A DNA stretch of 64,000 bases from Eggerthella sp. CAG:298 (GCA_000435675.1 FR895136.1:4458-68457); one strand, 5' to 3'. Counted from the stretch's first letter, positions 16,605-28,085 are shown. Notes: generated by a model from the letters alone, not told the origin. A program made the numbers and translations.

Positions 16605-17586
16605 AATGGCGGGTGTGGACTTCGCCGGAGTTGGCGGCGATGACGCGGCCTTGTTCAGTGCGGAGGAGGAGCTCGCCGGAAGATGATGCGCCGATGACTT
16701 CGCCAGCGTAAAGCAACTCCCCATCGATCGTTTCGAGTTCGACCTGCTCGCCTTTGTTATAGAGAAGGCCATTGTAGCCATCCATGAACGGCTCTATCCC
16801 CTCTTCGCACCATAATTCGTAAAACCCTTGGATACAGCCGAGCAACGCGGGAAGAAGCTGACCGCTTATTTGATCGAACGCAACGCCCGATAGGGCATCG
16901 AAGCTTTCAAGATATGCTGCGGGAACGCCTAACTCTTCGGTCGAACCTGCTGCTTTAGCATCTTCAGCAGAGCCACTAGGCGAGGTGATATTGATGCCGA
17001 TGCCACAGCAGAGCTTACCGCCGATCATCTCGAGCGAGATTCCTACCAGTTTGGCGCTTCCCTCATCGGATATGACCAGGATATCGTTGGGCCATTTGAT
17101 CTTGATCTTGTCGGTCTGCGCGAAGGAAGCGAGCGTTTCCCGCACCGCCAGCGAAAGAAGAAGGCTCAGCGTTGGAAGAGCGCTCTGGTCCACCTTAGGT
17201 TGAAGATGCTCGCTCAAAGGATCGAGGATGAACGAGAAATACAAGCCGCCTTCAGGGCTTTGCCACGATCTTCCTTGCCTTCCATACGCTGCTGTTTGCC
17301 TGTTGGCCACGAAGCAGATTCCTTCAGGAGCTCCTTTGGAAATAGCTTCTTTGACGCAGTTGTTGGTCGAATCAACTTCATCGAAGAACGTGACGCGCCA
17401 AAACCCGCCACCGTACGTCTTCACTTCGGCGGAAGCTTGCTGCTCCTCCCCTTCCTGCGGGCGAGCTGCTTCTTGCAGATGCGCTATGGCCTGCAGGAAT
17501 GCTGCATCCTTCAGGGGGTTCGCGTCTTGTGGACGGCTTGTATCTTGCGGGTGCGCAGCATCCTGCGAACGTGATGCGTTGTTCAT
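16603..17586 (-). CDS. birA: biotin--[acetyl-CoA-carboxylase] ligase, class I (no HTH)
   Basis: The ligase attaches biotin to carboxyl-carrier proteins via biotinyl-AMP. The catalytic core begins near residue 63 (FWRVTFFDEVDSTNN), with the biotin/AMP loop AAYGRQGRSW (99-108), IKWPNDILV and a C-terminal SH3-like domain (EVIGASSSGELLLRT). There is no N-terminal winged helix, so it is unlikely to be a repressor. Instead residues 9-46 form a degenerate hexapeptide repeat (AHPQDT, SRPQDA, NPLKDA, AFLQAI, AHLQEA, ARPQEG), visible in DNA as an 18-bp period. ATG at 17586 overlaps the folP-folK stop as TAATG. The stop codon lies in the end of the foldback repeat, suggesting that the element's insertion replaced the native 3' end. 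Confidence 0.92.
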   Translation of the reverse strand: MNNASRSQDAAHPQDTSRPQDANPLKDAAFLQAIAHLQEAARPQEGEEQQASAEVKTYGGGFWRVTFFDEVDSTNNCVKEAISKGAPEGICFVANRQTAAYGRQGRSWQSPEGGLYFSFILDPLSEHLQPKVDQSALPTLSLLLSLAVRETLASFAQTDKIKIKWPNDILVISDEGSAKLVGISLEMIGGKLCCGIGINITSPSGSAEDAKAAGSTEELGVPAAYLESFDALSGVAFDQISGQLLPALLGCIQGFYELWCEEGIEPFMDGYNGLLYNKGEQVELETIDGELLYAGEVIGASSSGELLLRTEQGRVIAANSGEVHTRH

Positions 17587-18902
17587 TACTCGCACTTCCA
17601 AGCTTTGCCGTACTTCACGTTATCGAGCGTGACTGACACGCCATTGGCAAGCTCATGATGAGGCAGAAGCTCCAAGAGCGGCTTCACCACGAAATCGCGC
17701 TCGAGCAAGAGCGGATGCGGCAAGGTGAGCACCTCAAGATCAGAGACGTAGCCTTGATAGTCGAGGATATCGAGATCGCACGTGCGCGGGCCGTTCTTCT
17801 GCGTGCGCACACGCCCCAAGCTGTTCTCGATCGCTTGGAGGTAGGTGAGCAGTTCTTGCGGGGGCAAGCCGGTGCGCATGAGCACGACCGTGTTCACGAA
17901 AAGATCCTGATCCTCGAAATAGGCCGGTTCGCTTTCGTAGTAGCTTGCAATATCGATGATCTGCGTGTCGGGCAACATGCACATGTCGCCGATGGCCTTG
18001 TTGATCATCGCGATCTTGCCTTCGCGCTCCTCGCCTTCGTCTGCCACGAGCGCCACGTTGCAGCCCATGCCGATGAGTACGTAGGGGCGCAGGTTCTCTT
18101 CGAGCGCTTGAGCGGTGAGCGCCACGTTGTGCGTACGGATGACCGAGGCACCCAGCTCGCACGCCATGAGTGCTTCAGCGGCCGAAGCGCTATCACGCTC
18201 TTTCGGGTCTTCGATGTGGTACGCTTCGCCAATGTAGCTCTTGCGCGAAACCGCGACCATGGTCGGGAAACCCAGGTGGTTGAACTCGTGGAAGTTCCTC
18301 ATGAGCTCGACTGTCTGCTTTGCCGTCTTGCCGAAACCAGGACCAGGATCGAGGCAGATGCGCTCGCGTGCAACACCATGCCCGATCAAATTATCTGCCT
18401 GCGCTTTTAAGTAATCGCACACTTCGGCAACCACGTCTTCATAGACGGGTTCATTTTGCATCGTTCGAGGATCATCGCCGCCCATATGCATGACCACAAG
18501 CCCCGCATCGCACGAAGCGGCCAGGTCGACCATGGCAGGATCGCGAAATCCGCTCACGTCGTTGATGATCGAAGCGCCCGCTTCGAGCGCCGCACGCGCA
18601 ACAGGAGCATGACGGGTATCGATGCTCACACAAATACCCTTACTAGCCAGCGCTTTCACCACATCGAGCACGCGGGCGCACTCTTCTTCTTCGCTTACGG
18701 GCGTGGCGCCGGAACGCGTTGATTCTCCCCCGACATCGATGATGAGCGCGCCTTCCTCGACCATCTGAAGTCCGCGTGCGATCGCGTCTTCAGGCGTTGG
18801 ATACGAGCCACCATCGGAGAAAGAATCGGGCGTAAGATTCAAGATGCCCATGATAATGGGCATCTTGGCATCAAAACTGTACTGGCTGCATTTCCAGATC
18901 AT
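17586..18902 (-). CDS. folP-folK: fused dihydropteroate synthase - HPPK (FolP-FolK)
   Basis: This 438-residue two-domain folate enzyme has dihydropteroate synthase (about residues 13-270: GILNLTPDSFSDGG, DVGGESTRSG, SIDTRH, INDVSGF, CLDPGPGFGKT) followed by 6-hydroxymethyl-7,8-dihydropterin pyrophosphokinase (about 275-430: IGMGCNVAL..., with the signature RVRTQKNGPRTCDLDILDY). It would catalyse the two consecutive steps of pterin activation and para-aminobenzoate condensation. The order FolP-FolK is the reverse of the HPPK-DHPS fusions of plants and fungi. It lies 17 bp after ftsH and overlaps birA by one base. DHPS is the sulfonamide target; no resistance inference is made. Confidence 0.95.
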   Translation of the reverse strand: MIWKCSQYSFDAKMPIIMGILNLTPDSFSDGGSYPTPEDAIARGLQMVEEGALIIDVGGESTRSGATPVSEEEECARVLDVVKALASKGICVSIDTRHAPVARAALEAGASIINDVSGFRDPAMVDLAASCDAGLVVMHMGGDDPRTMQNEPVYEDVVAEVCDYLKAQADNLIGHGVARERICLDPGPGFGKTAKQTVELMRNFHEFNHLGFPTMVAVSRKSYIGEAYHIEDPKERDSASAAEALMACELGASVIRTHNVALTAQALEENLRPYVLIGMGCNVALVADEGEEREGKIAMINKAIGDMCMLPDTQIIDIASYYESEPAYFEDQDLFVNTVVLMRTGLPPQELLTYLQAIENSLGRVRTQKNGPRTCDLDILDYQGYVSDLEVLTLPHPLLLERDFVVKPLLELLPHHELANGVSVTLDNVKYGKAWKCE

Positions 18903-18919
18903 GAATGAACATCCTTTGG

Positions 18920-21325
<2,406 letters not shown>

Positions 21326-21386
21326 AACGTATCAATGTTCCTTATGCGTTGGTCGGTTGGTCATTCAGTGGTTCAGTCGTTTACGA

Positions 21387-21941
21387 TCAGGCCTTCTTTG
21401 CGATCGCGCTCCGCTTGAGCGCTCCCACATAGGGAAGGTTGCGATATTTTTCCGCGTAGTCGAGCCCATAGCCGACCACGAATTCATCCGGACAAGCGAA
21501 CCCCAAGTAATGGCAGGGAAGATCGGCCTGTTCTGGAATGTCCTTACGGAGAAGCGCCGCAATGGAAAGCGATGCGGGCTTGCGCGACTGAAGATTCTTG
21601 ATCAGATAGCGCAGCGTGAGACCCGTATCGATCACATCTTCAGCGATAAGCACATCGCGGCCCATGATGTCGGTCGAAAGGTCCTTCTGAATACGCACGA
21701 TGCCCGAGCTTTCAGCCTCTTTTCCGTACGAAGAAACTGCCATGAAATCCATTTCGAGCGGAAGATCGATCTGGCGGACCAGATCGGCCATGAAGATCGC
21801 CGCACCGCGCAGGATCGAGATGACCACAAGGTCTTTTCCCGCATAATCGCGCGTGATAGCCGCTCCCATTTCACGTACCCGCGCACGAATGTCGCTCTCA
21901 GAGAACAGGACGCGCTCAAGATCGGGATGTAATTCTTCCAC
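21387..21941 (-). CDS. hpt: hypoxanthine phosphoribosyltransferase
   Basis: Hpt salvages hypoxanthine and guanine to IMP and GMP with PRPP. The 184-residue protein has the PRPP-binding signature VLIAEDVIDTGLTL (Glu101-Asp102), VISILRGAAIFMADL and the C-terminal DEFVVGYGLDYAEKYRNLPYVG. The start appears to be GTG at 21941 with GAGGAG unusually close (two bases), so initiation may be weak. No better in-frame codon exists, because the family aligns from LHPDLERVLF. It lies between maf and ftsH in the tilS-hpt-ftsH locus typical of Gram-positive bacteria. Confidence 0.95.
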   Translation of the reverse strand: MEELHPDLERVLFSESDIRARVREMGAAITRDYAGKDLVVISILRGAAIFMADLVRQIDLPLEMDFMAVSSYGKEAESSGIVRIQKDLSTDIMGRDVLIAEDVIDTGLTLRYLIKNLQSRKPASLSIAALLRKDIPEQADLPCHYLGFACPDEFVVGYGLDYAEKYRNLPYVGALKRSAIAKKA

Positions 21942-22121
21942 CGCTCCTCTTTCATGGCATAGCTTTCAAACCGCATCTGCGGCTTTTAGTGTTCTAGTTT
22001 AGCAAAAGCGCCGCGCGATTCGTCCGCTTGCAGGTGTGCACATTCCATTTGCGAAAAATTTGCAATAAATCTACATCGTCTGCGCCCGTTAACGCCTCAT
22101 ACAGCCCGTTTTTTCGCGCGT

Positions 22122-22814
22122 TTACGCCCCTTTTTGCGTTATCTCGACTGGCACTTCCCTGCGCAAAAGATCGGGGAAATTCTCGAGCAGCTTATCAACA
22201 GGCAGCCCGACGATGTTGTTGTAATCGCCCTCATAGCCTTCAACGAGCGCCGCGCCCTTGCCCTGAATGCCGTAGGCGCCCGCCTTGTCGATGGTTTCGC
22301 CGGTAGCCACATACGCATTGATGTCTTCTTCGGTGAGCTCCTTGAAAGTAACCTCGCTCGTTTCCGTGAAGGTACGAAAACCGATCGAAACGTTGCCGTC
22401 TCCCCCGTTTTCCTCGGTCTCGTTCAAGAGCATCATCCACACCGAAACACCCGTGATGACCTGGTGCGTCTTGCCGGAGAGCTTACGCAGCATCTCACGT
22501 GCATGATCGGCCGAATAGGGCTTGCCGAAGATCTCGCCATCGAGCACGACCATCGTGTCGGCACCGATCACAAAACCCAACCCCACCGGATTCTGCGCGA
22601 GCACCTCTTGAACGGCTGCGCCCGCTTTTCGCTCGGCAAGCTTCTTCACGGCCTCTTCAGGCTGCGCGAGCAGATCGGCATCGAGCGTTTCGTCGACCGG
22701 TTCAGTGGGGGTGAACACACGGAACTGGACGCCTGCATCTTGAAGCAGCTGCTTTCGACGCGGCGAATTCGACGACAAGATGATGTTGATGGGAATGACC
22801 GGCTGTTGATCCAT
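22122..22814 (-). CDS. maf: Maf-family nucleotide pyrophosphatase
   Basis: Maf proteins hydrolyse dTTP/UTP or modified nucleotides and can inhibit septation when in excess. The 230-residue sequence shows SSNSPRRKQLL (phosphate-binding SxSPRR), FVIGADTMVVLDG, ITGVSV, and IDKAGAYGIQGKGA with GDYNNIVGLPV near the end. These are the hallmarks of the YhdE-type (dTTP/UTP) subgroup. An insert of about 15 residues rich in Glu/Gly/Asn (NETEENGGDGN) follows the ITGVSV strand. It starts 38 bp after tilS and is separated from hpt by 180 bp, where hpt probably has its own promoter. Confidence 0.92.
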   Translation of the reverse strand: MDQQPVIPINIILSSNSPRRKQLLQDAGVQFRVFTPTEPVDETLDADLLAQPEEAVKKLAERKAGAAVQEVLAQNPVGLGFVIGADTMVVLDGEIFGKPYSADHAREMLRKLSGKTHQVITGVSVWMMLLNETEENGGDGNVSIGFRTFTETSEVTFKELTEEDINAYVATGETIDKAGAYGIQGKGAALVEGYEGDYNNIVGLPVDKLLENFPDLLRREVPVEITQKGA

Positions 22815-22852
22815 GGGTTCTCCTTAAGGAAGCGTTGATTGAAAAGTCTCGA

Positions 22853-23926
22853 TTATGCGCGCTTGCGGCGCGTGCGGAAGCGCGCCATGGGTTCGATGAG
22901 CACACCTTGTTTGTTCGCGCTCACGGCGAGATCGCCCTGGATGTTCACGACATAGCCGCTTTGCGGGCTGCCGTCTTTGTCGAAGGCTTGAAGCACGGCT
23001 TCGATGGCCGTGCTCTCGATGCGCCCTTCGGAACCGATGAGCGACTCGAGCACTGAACGAATTGCGCGCCGCTTGAGCGGGAGCGCGAGCATGCCGAAGC
23101 TTGGAAGCAGTAGCGTATAGCCTTCTGCCTGTTCAGCATTGTTCACAAGGGCGTCTTCGGCGAGCGATTCCATGAAGTCGTCTTCGTCGGCAATGAGGTT
23201 CATCGTGCGGCAGAGCGTATCGAGCAATTGCGGGTTCTGCGCTTTCGCTGCAGGAACGATCTCGTGACGCACGTAGGAGCGAAACCGGTCGGTATGCGCG
23301 TTCGTCGCATCCTCACGCCAAAGAGCGCCCTGTTCATCGCGTACGACCACTTCACCACGAACCGCGCGCTCTTCAAGATAGCAGCGCAGGCTAGCACGCG
23401 AGACATCCAACAGCGGACGCACCACCGGTCCATTGCGATAGAGCATAGAGCGAAAGCCGCCCGGCCCCGTGCCTTTTATCGAGCGCATATAGAAGTTCTC
23501 TACGCGGTCATCTTGCGTGTGTGCCGTGATGATGCGCCCTTCAGCGATGGGCACCGCCGCGTGCATGCAGAGGCTCTCGAGAGCTTTGCGCGCAGCGATG
23601 TAGCGCTCTTGGCGCCCGATGGCCTCAACGTTGCCTCCTGTTTCTCGAGCAAGCAGAGCAACGTCGACCTCGCAGCAGAAGAACGGGATATCGAGCGCTT
23701 CAGCAAGCGCAGCAACGAAGACCTGGTCGTCTTCGGCATCGCGCCCGCGCAGTTTGTGATTCACGTGCAAGCACGCAAGTGGTCCGACCAGCCCGCGCGC
23801 ATGGAGGTCGGCCATGATGTAGGCAAGCGCCGTTGAATCCGAGCCGCCCGATACCATCAGAAGCGCTGGCGAAGCGGCATCGAAAAGCGCATGCTTGCCG
23901 ATCGTATGTTCAATAGTCTCGATCAC
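22853..23926 (-). CDS. tilS: tRNA(Ile)-lysidine synthetase
   Basis: TilS converts C34 of the tRNA-Ile CAU anticodon to lysidine, allowing AUA decoding. The N-type ATP-pyrophosphatase motif SGGSDS is at residues 26-31, followed by LHVNHKLRG, and ITAHTQDDRVENFYMRSIKGTG with the conserved LxxxxG segment; then comes a helical C-terminal region. Length 357 is within range for short TilS forms. GTG at 23926 follows AGAGGA. The gene is divergent from the small membrane protein at 24044 and is the first gene of the tilS-maf-hpt-ftsH-folPK-birA series. Confidence 0.94.
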   Translation of the reverse strand: MIETIEHTIGKHALFDAASPALLMVSGGSDSTALAYIMADLHARGLVGPLACLHVNHKLRGRDAEDDQVFVAALAEALDIPFFCCEVDVALLARETGGNVEAIGRQERYIAARKALESLCMHAAVPIAEGRIITAHTQDDRVENFYMRSIKGTGPGGFRSMLYRNGPVVRPLLDVSRASLRCYLEERAVRGEVVVRDEQGALWREDATNAHTDRFRSYVRHEIVPAAKAQNPQLLDTLCRTMNLIADEDDFMESLAEDALVNNAEQAEGYTLLLPSFGMLALPLKRRAIRSVLESLIGSEGRIESTAIEAVLQAFDKDGSPQSGYVVNIQGDLAVSANKQGVLIEPMARFRTRRKRA

Positions 23927-24043
23927 CTGAACGTCCTCTTACAATTTTGTTTCATTTGGGCACTTCATGATTATAGTTTCGCCTTCTCGCATAAGCTAGG
24001 AAAGCGTTCTCATAAGAATGACAGAAGAAAGTAGGTGAAGGCC

Positions 24044-24421
24044 ATGAATTTCGTACTTCGTGTGATCGGCATCTTCATTGCCGTCGCGGTCGCGGTGTGG
24101 CTCGTTCCTGGTATCGAAGTAGGCGGAACGGTGTCCACGTGGGCGAGCGTGCTCATCATCGCGCTCATCATCGCGCTGCTGAACATGACCATCAAACCCA
24201 TATTGCAGCTGTTCGGGCTTCCTATAACGGTCATTACGCTCGGTATCTTCTATATCATCATCAATACCGCGCTGCTCTATCTTGCTTCATGGTTGGCGAA
24301 CGGGCTATTCGGCATCGATTTCATCATCGCGACCTTCGGGTCGGGATTCGTTGCGAGCATCGTTATCTCGATCGTTTCGAGCATCATGAACGGGCTCTTG
24401 GGAGCCGACAGCTATCGATAA
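24044..24421 (+). CDS. phage-holin family 4-like membrane protein
   Basis: This 125-residue, almost entirely hydrophobic protein has four transmembrane helices and the motif NMTIKPILQLFGLPITVITLG, characteristic of the PF04020 (phage holin 4 / YvlD-like) superfamily. Despite the name these are ordinary chromosomal membrane proteins of unknown function, often linked to envelope stress. The ATG at 24044 is used because AGGTG lies six bases upstream; an in-frame GTG three codons earlier overlaps that site. It is monocistronic, divergent from tilS and closed by a terminator. Confidence 0.85.
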   Translation: MNFVLRVIGIFIAVAVAVWLVPGIEVGGTVSTWASVLIIALIIALLNMTIKPILQLFGLPITVITLGIFYIIINTALLYLASWLANGLFGIDFIIATFGSGFVASIVISIVSSIMNGLLGADSYR

Positions 24422-24429
24422 AGACTAAA

Positions 24430-24457
24430 GCACCCCAGCGATTACACGCTAGGGTGC
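24430..24457. terminator. bidirectional Rho-independent terminator
   Basis: The stem GCACCCcAGCG / CGCTaGGGTGC lies between the convergent holin-like gene and ferritin gene. On the minus strand it continues TTTAGTCTTTAT, on the plus strand CCTTAGATT. Confidence 0.7.
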
Positions 24458-24489
24458 CCTTAGATTAGCCTTATCTTGTGCGATTGGGT

Positions 24490-24993
24490 TTACGCAGCGG
24501 GTGCGGTGTAGACGCGTGCGGCGCACTCCTGATCGAGATCGTAGAGCGCTTTGGCGTCGTTACCGAAGAGCTTCATGCGCGTGAGCATGGTTTCAGCCGT
24601 ATCTTCCTCTTCGCCCTGCTCTTCGATGAACCAATCGAGGAACTTCATCGTACGATAATCGTTCACTGCAAACGCTGCGCTGTAGATGTCGTTGATGAGC
24701 GACGTTACGTACTTCTCATGCTCAAGGCCTGCCTCAAGCGGAGCAACATGATCGGTGAACTTCTTATCGGGCTGAGCAATAGCTTCGAGCACCACCTTTT
24801 CGCCGTTCTCATGCAAGTAACTGCGGAACTTCAGCGCATGATCGCGCTCTTCCTGAGCCTGAATCATGTACCAATTAGCAAAGCCGGTAAGCCCCTCTTC
24901 TTCATAGTAGTTCGCGAAATCCATGTAGAGGTAGGCTGAATAGAGTTCCTTGTTGATCTGGTCGTTGAGCAATTCGTAGACTTTTTTGTCCAT
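24490..24993 (-). CDS. ftnA: non-haem ferritin
   Basis: This 167-residue bacterial ferritin oxidises and stores iron in a 24-mer shell. Ferroxidase ligands are visible as Glu16 (INKELYSAY), Glu49 and His52 (EERDHA), a later Glu (EAGLEHEK) and the LDWFIEEQGEEE segment. No haem-binding Met of bacterioferritin is evident. The start at 24993 (MDKKVYELLNDQ) follows GAAGG and gives the standard FtnA length. It is divergent from a TetR regulator. With rubrerythrin elsewhere in the window it fits an anaerobe that limits iron-driven oxygen damage. Confidence 0.95.
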   Translation of the reverse strand: MDKKVYELLNDQINKELYSAYLYMDFANYYEEEGLTGFANWYMIQAQEERDHALKFRSYLHENGEKVVLEAIAQPDKKFTDHVAPLEAGLEHEKYVTSLINDIYSAAFAVNDYRTMKFLDWFIEEQGEEEDTAETMLTRMKLFGNDAKALYDLDQECAARVYTAPAA

Positions 24994-25155
24994 CCTGAAG
25001 CCTTCTTTCCGTATAGGTCTACTGATCAAATGGCGGCACTGTTGCGCACCCATATCTTATTGATTCTATGATAACGCCAAATTTCGTCTAGCGCGTTCGT
25101 AGGGGTATAATCAAAAAAGACACATTCAGGCTTGCATCGTTGGAAGGTTGTTTTC

Positions 25156-26001
25156 ATGGCGAAGACTCGAAACGCACAAAAAACAGCTCCCAAGATCGAT
25201 GCTTCCCATGCACACATCATTCATCCTGCCGCTACCCCGAACTCGAAAACTTCAGTGAAATCAGGGACTCAATCACGTACGAATACGACCACAAAGACCA
25301 AGAAGAGATCGAATACGCGATCGAATGCAAGGCAAAACCAGCGTGAGCAGATCATTACGGTAGCAAACCGACTCTTCCGCGAAAAAGGCTATCACAAGAC
25401 ATCGGTTTCAGAGATCGCCCACGAAGTAGGCATGGATCAGTCATCGATCTATTACTGGTTCCCCTCAAAAGAGGCTATCCTTGAACAGGTATGCGACCCC
25501 AATCGATCGCTCTCAGCGCTCGACCACATCATGAACGACATCGACGATCGTGTCGTTCAGCTCTATATGCTCATCTCCTACGACGTGGTGCGCAAGTGCA
25601 ATCTTCCCTTCGACTTCATCGAGTTCGAAGGGCTTGTCTATGACCATCGCGATCGTTTCGAGGGATTTCTTACCAGATATCGCGAATTCTACCAGGCCTT
25701 CGAGCGCGCGATCTCGCGCGGCATCGAAGAGGGAGTGTTCAATGATTGCCTCGTGGATGAGCAGGTCGTAACCATCCTCTCGATCACCGAAGGCATCCAG
25801 CACCATTATCACGCGAAGTTGCGCGGCAATCTCATTCTGGTTTCATGCGATTACGAAGTGAAGGATCACGATCCAGAAGCTATCGGGCATATGGCTGCGC
25901 GCACTATCATCCCCAGCATGCTCGCTACGCCACAAAGCCTCGACGAGATCCGTTCGAAAGCGATCGCAATACTGGAGAAGCTCGGACTCCCTAGAGCCTA
26001 G
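25156..26001 (+). CDS. TetR-family regulator with basic N-terminal extension
   Basis: In this 281-residue protein the TetR helix-turn-helix starts only at about residue 67 (QREQIITVANRLFREKGYHKTSVSEIAHEVGMDQSS in outline) and ends with IYYWFPSKEAIL. The first ~65 residues are a Lys/Arg/Thr/Asn-rich, low-complexity tail (TNTTTKTKKRSNTRSNAR), unusual for the family. The C-terminal ligand domain is not recognisable. ATG at 25156 follows GGAAGG; a TATAAT lies at 25106-25111, though I see no good -35. It is divergent from ferritin and overlaps the convergent HAD gene by four bases. The target is unknown; ferritin or itself are candidates. Confidence 0.85.
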   Translation: MAKTRNAQKTAPKIDASHAHIIHPAATPNSKTSVKSGTQSRTNTTTKTKKRSNTRSNARQNQREQIITVANRLFREKGYHKTSVSEIAHEVGMDQSSIYYWFPSKEAILEQVCDPNRSLSALDHIMNDIDDRVVQLYMLISYDVVRKCNLPFDFIEFEGLVYDHRDRFEGFLTRYREFYQAFERAISRGIEEGVFNDCLVDEQVVTILSITEGIQHHYHAKLRGNLILVSCDYEVKDHDPEAIGHMAARTIIPSMLATPQSLDEIRSKAIAILEKLGLPRA

Positions 26002-26678
26002 TTCGTCTGCTCGTTCTTGACTGGATATGCTTCCAACATTGCGAGCGATAGCTCGTTGAATCCTCGCACGACGATATCGGCTTCTTGTTGCCACTCTTCA
26101 AAGGTGTAACCTTCGTGCGGATCGAAGATCCCTACAGTGGGATACCCTGCGTTATGAAGCACCTGAAGCGCGTAAAATGAATCGTCAAAGCCCCAGGTAG
26201 CTTCTTTCGGTGTTGCCATGATCCGGCGTGCTTCTTCGAAAATGCCTGGCTGGCGTTTTGTGGTGCCCAAGTCCTCGACCGAAAGCACCGCTTCGAAATA
26301 TGGCAGCAGGCCTAGTGCTTTAAGGGCTGTTTGCAGATACAGCTGAGGGCTTGATGATGCTACGGTCAGCTTCACCTCTGCGCGTTTGCAGCTCTCAAGA
26401 AAGGCTTCGACCCCCGGAAGAGCTTTCGAATGCGAAAGAGCATCGACCATGTACTCGTCCATGAGCTTTCGCACCGCACGGGCATCCTTCCCTAGGCCGA
26501 AACGCCCATGGAACCACTGCGCGATCTCATCGAGCGACATCGGAATAAGCTGCTTTCGATCTTCAAGCGTGACGGTCGCCTGCGCTTCACATGCAAGCAC
26601 GCCCTCGAGATCGTGCCACGCATCGATCGAATCGACAAGCGTTCCGTCAAAATCAAGGATTGCGCCTTCAAATGCCAT
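25998..26678 (-). CDS. HAD-superfamily hydrolase (phosphatase-like)
   Basis: This 226-residue HAD-like phosphatase has motif I DFDGTLVDS with the nucleophile Asp and the acid/base Asp two residues on, a helical cap of about 70 residues, motif II TVASSSP, motif III Lys in TTKRQPGIF and motif IV GFDDSFYALQ (instead of the usual GDSxxD). The overall shape is close to beta-phosphoglucomutase/phosphoglycolate-phosphatase-like proteins; the substrate is unknown. ATG at 26678 overlaps the aminotransferase stop as TAATG, so both are translated from one message. The 3' end overlaps the TetR gene tail to tail. Confidence 0.88.
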   Translation of the reverse strand: MAFEGAILDFDGTLVDSIDAWHDLEGVLACEAQATVTLEDRKQLIPMSLDEIAQWFHGRFGLGKDARAVRKLMDEYMVDALSHSKALPGVEAFLESCKRAEVKLTVASSSPQLYLQTALKALGLLPYFEAVLSVEDLGTTKRQPGIFEEARRIMATPKEATWGFDDSFYALQVLHNAGYPTVGIFDPHEGYTFEEWQQEADIVVRGFNELSLAMLEAYPVKNEQTN

Positions 26679-27856
26679 TATTCGTAATCAGCTTTCAATG
26701 CAGCGAATGCCGGGATCGAATGCTCGATCGTGCTCTTATCGATGCAATAGCCCGCTCGTACCCAACCACCTACGCCGAAGCTATCCGAAGGAACGAGCAG
26801 CAATTCGTGTTCCTTTGCCTTGTTCGAGAACGCTTGCGCATCAGGTTCGAGCGCCTTGATCCACAAGTAGAACGCACCATCGGGCTCGATGTATTCATAA
26901 CCGAGCTCATCGAGCGCATGAGTGAGAATCTCGCGGTTCACCGCATAAGCTTCCACATTCGTAGGCTCATCTACGCAGCGCTCGATAACGCGCTGGAAGA
27001 AGACCGGCGCGCAAATGTAGCCAAGGGAACGACCGGCACCACATACTGCCAAATAGACTTCGCGGGAATCATGGACCTCGTTCGGAACGAGCACATAGCC
27101 GATGCGATCGCCCGGCAGAGAAAGCGACTTCGACCAGGAATAGCACACCAGCGTGTTGGGATAGATCGCAGGGACCCACGGCACTTCAACGCCATAGGTA
27201 AGCTCACGATAAGGCTCATCGGAGATGAGGTAGATGTCATGATCGAACTTCTGCTCAGCTTGGACGAGCACATCTGCGAGACCTTCGAGCGTTTCACGCG
27301 TATAGACGGTGCCGACCGGATTGTTCGGCGTGTTGATGACCACCGCCTTCGTCTTCTCCGTGATCGCCTGCTCGAGCGCATCGAGGTCGATCTGGAAGTT
27401 GTCCTCGCGCGCCGGAACCTCAACGCACACACCACCCGCAAATTCGATCCAAATGCGGTATTCGGGGAAATAGGGCGCAATGACGATGATCTCGTCGCCC
27501 GGCTCGATGAGCGCCGTGAAACAAGCCGAGAGGCACGCTGCTGCGCCCATGGTGAGGTAGAGGTTATCGGCTGTGTAGTGGGTGCCGAAACGCTTGTTCA
27601 GATTCTCAGCGATCGCCGCGCGCGTCGATTCGAGGCCTTGTGCCGCGGAATAAGCGTGCAGTTGCGCAGGCGCCATATCTGCCAATTCGCGAATAGTCTC
27701 TGCGACCGAATCGGGAGCTGGAACTGAAGGGTTACCGATGCTGAAGTCGAACACCTTATCTTCGCCGATCTGGGATTTTCGTTCCATGCCATAGGCAAAC
27801 AGCTCACGAATTGCCGACGGAGCATTGCCGCGCTCGTACATCGTTTCGTTATACAT
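26678..27856 (-). CDS. PLP-dependent class I/II aminotransferase
   Basis: This 392-residue fold-type I aminotransferase shows NTPNNPVGTVYTRE, SDEPYRELTYG and the PLP-binding lysine in SWSKSLSLPGDRIGY, with a conserved Arg near the C-terminus (GWVRAGYC). It resembles aspartate/aromatic or MalY-PatB-neighbouring aminotransferases often annotated simply as pyridoxal-phosphate-dependent aminotransferase. ATG at 27856 follows AAGGGG. The overlap with a HAD phosphatase is the only context clue; the amino-acid substrate is not assignable. Confidence 0.88.
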   Translation of the reverse strand: MYNETMYERGNAPSAIRELFAYGMERKSQIGEDKVFDFSIGNPSVPAPDSVAETIRELADMAPAQLHAYSAAQGLESTRAAIAENLNKRFGTHYTADNLYLTMGAAACLSACFTALIEPGDEIIVIAPYFPEYRIWIEFAGGVCVEVPAREDNFQIDLDALEQAITEKTKAVVINTPNNPVGTVYTRETLEGLADVLVQAEQKFDHDIYLISDEPYRELTYGVEVPWVPAIYPNTLVCYSWSKSLSLPGDRIGYVLVPNEVHDSREVYLAVCGAGRSLGYICAPVFFQRVIERCVDEPTNVEAYAVNREILTHALDELGYEYIEPDGAFYLWIKALEPDAQAFSNKAKEHELLLVPSDSFGVGGWVRAGYCIDKSTIEHSIPAFAALKADYE

Positions 27857-28085
27857 TGTTATCCCCTTGCGTTCGAATCGCGATTATCATTCACTGGCTA
27901 TTATGGCAGAAAGCGCTTTGCCCGGCGCAACAAGGCGCGCAGATTGTCCGTGGATGAACAGAATAGAGCCACCCTTAGTCTTGCTTGTTCGCAGCACCAT
28001 CCCGCTCTGTTCTGCACGAGCTCTTTACGTATGAGCGTGCAGCCCACTATTCACCCTTCTATAACGCCATTTTGCTGAGCGGCGC

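Noticed and set aside
17586..18902. Frameshift joining two separate genes folP and folK
   Set aside because: The frame is continuous through both domains, with no repeat or homopolymer at the junction, so a true fusion is the simpler reading.
24044..24421. Prophage holin gene
   Set aside because: The family name is misleading; no phage structural, lysis or integrase genes are nearby, and the gene is flanked by housekeeping genes.
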